Part shown: positions 4,829 to 5,481 of the stretch, in pieces
Layout of the letters: each line of letters starts with the position of its first letter
How positions within the stretch are numbered: the stretch's first letter is position 1
Origin: Candidatus Atribacteria bacterium
GTDB lineage: Bacteria > Atribacterota > Atribacteria > Atribacterales > Atribacteraceae
DNA length: 5,481 nucleotides
Reading direction: 5' to 3'
Assembly: GCA_003561145.1 (NCBI GenBank)
Contig: PWXL01000031.1
Coordinates: 1 to 5,481, forward strand
Translations under genes and position numbers: made by a program
The notes under the pieces: generated by a model
Seen by the model: only the letters and a program-made list of their open reading frames with translations
Databases searched by the model: none
Told to the model about the DNA's origin: nothing

Positions 4829-5481
4829 ATGAAAATTTCCCTTATAGCCTACACACCCGACCCTGAAGATGTGATTGTACGTGCGGCACGGACATGTTAC
4901 AGCAGGAGCGCACCTCAGCCGGCTTCACCTCATGATGATCGTTCTCTGATCCGCAGCCTGCTTGCAAGAGGACACCATTCTGTTTTAGAACATGCCTCAT
5001 TTTCCTTTTTATTGGAAGGTCTTTCACGCGCATCCTCCCATCAGTTGGTTCGTCATCGGCTTGCTTCTTTTTCCCAACAGAGCCAGCGTTATGTGGAGCT
5101 GGAGAAACCTGAATATGTGATCCCGCCTTCCATAGGCGAGGATAAGCGTGCTACAATGTTTTTCCAGGAAGCCGTAAACAAGGCATGTGATGCATACAAG
5201 CAATTGTTGCGCATTGGAATTGCGCGTGAAGATGCACGTTATGTTTTTCCCCAGGCCGTGACAACAGTTCTTGTGTTTACAGCCAATGCCCGGGAACTTC
5301 TCCACGTGTTCCGGTTGCGCTTGTGTAACCGTGCTCAGTGGGAGATCCGGGAGGCTTGCTTGGAGATGCTCACACTCGTCAAGCAGGTTGCGCCTGTTAT
5401 TTTCCAAGAAGCAGGGCCGCCGTGTACGGAAGGCCGGTGTATGGAAGGGGATGGAGGATGTGGTCAACCATGGAGAAAAAT
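4829..5481 (+). CDS. thyX: Flavin-dependent thymidylate synthase (3' end cut by window)
   Basis: ThyX methylates dUMP to dTMP using FAD, NADPH and methylenetetrahydrofolate, unrelated to ThyA; active as a tetramer in the cytoplasm. 217 codons are present with no stop, so only a short C-terminal tail is missing. Seen: MKISLIAYTPDPE at the start, ARTCYS (20-25), GHHSVLEH (48-55), the ThyX signature RHRLASFSQQSQR (75-87) with FAD/dUMP-binding Arg, His and Ser, AREDARYVFPQAV (132-144), and NARELLHVF...AQWEIREAC (153-177). The tail has Cys199, Cys204 and Cys211. ATG 4829 gives the normal family N-terminus, yet no Shine-Dalgarno site precedes it: the sequence before it is the T run of the rpmE terminator. 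No promoter is evident in the gap, so expression probably depends on readthrough or an unseen start. Confidence 0.96.
   Translation, partial: MKISLIAYTPDPEDVIVRAARTCYSRSAPQPASPHDDRSLIRSLLARGHHSVLEHASFSFLLEGLSRASSHQLVRHRLASFSQQSQRYVELEKPEYVIPPSIGEDKRATMFFQEAVNKACDAYKQLLRIGIAREDARYVFPQAVTTVLVFTANARELLHVFRLRLCNRAQWEIREACLEMLTLVKQVAPVIFQEAGPPCTEGRCMEGDGGCGQPWRK

Noticed and set aside
5024..5467. Open frame on the minus strand opposite thyX
   Set aside because: The + strand encodes all ThyX motifs here, and the minus-strand product has no recognisable features.
1..5481. CRISPR array, insertion sequence, tRNA or phage features
   Set aside because: No direct repeat arrays, transposase motifs, inverted-repeat ends or tRNA-like cloverleafs were seen; the region is conserved housekeeping sequence.

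Overview
The window carries seven genes, all on the + strand and closely packed, from a bacterium of moderate GC content. In order they are: the 3' end of pyrG (CTP synthase), a divergent glutamate racemase (murI), ispE (MEP-pathway kinase), a MobA/GlmU-like nucleotidyltransferase of unknown substrate, rho (transcription terminator), rpmE (ribosomal protein L31, zinc-type) and thyX (flavin-dependent thymidylate synthase), which runs off the right edge.

Layout. Positions 1-4455 look like one transcription unit. pyrG and murI share a 4-base GTGA overlap, ispE follows after about 60 bases, ispE and the nucleotidyltransferase overlap by 16 bases, and rho follows 18 bases later. I see no intrinsic terminator inside this block. 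Between rho and rpmE lies a clear extended -10 promoter (TTGCTG, 17 bases, TGC-TATAAT), so rpmE has its own transcription start. A pair of hairpins ending in a T run lies just after rpmE, and that T run ends only 7 bases before the thyX ATG, so thyX is preceded by a terminator and has no visible Shine-Dalgarno sequence. No stretch longer than 300 bases lacks a gene.

Organism. Strong Shine-Dalgarno sites (AGGAGG, GGGAGG, GAGGTGA), frequent TTG and GTG starts, and the order pyrG ... rho-rpmE (reminiscent of Bacillus subtilis) with thyX beside rpmE suggest a Firmicutes/Clostridia-like bacterium. Spirochaetes also keep rho next to rpmE, so this assignment is an inference and not firm.

How the genes fit together. 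The block is a housekeeping cluster: CTP synthesis, D-glutamate for peptidoglycan, isoprenoid precursor synthesis, transcription termination, a ribosomal protein and dTMP synthesis. They do not form one pathway. I found no wholly new system. The points most worth a second look are the altered active-site motif of the racemase (Cys-Gly-Thr instead of Cys-Asn-Thr), the terminator abutting thyX with a possible competing pairing, the uncharacterised nucleotidyltransferase next to ispE, and the uncertain ispE start.
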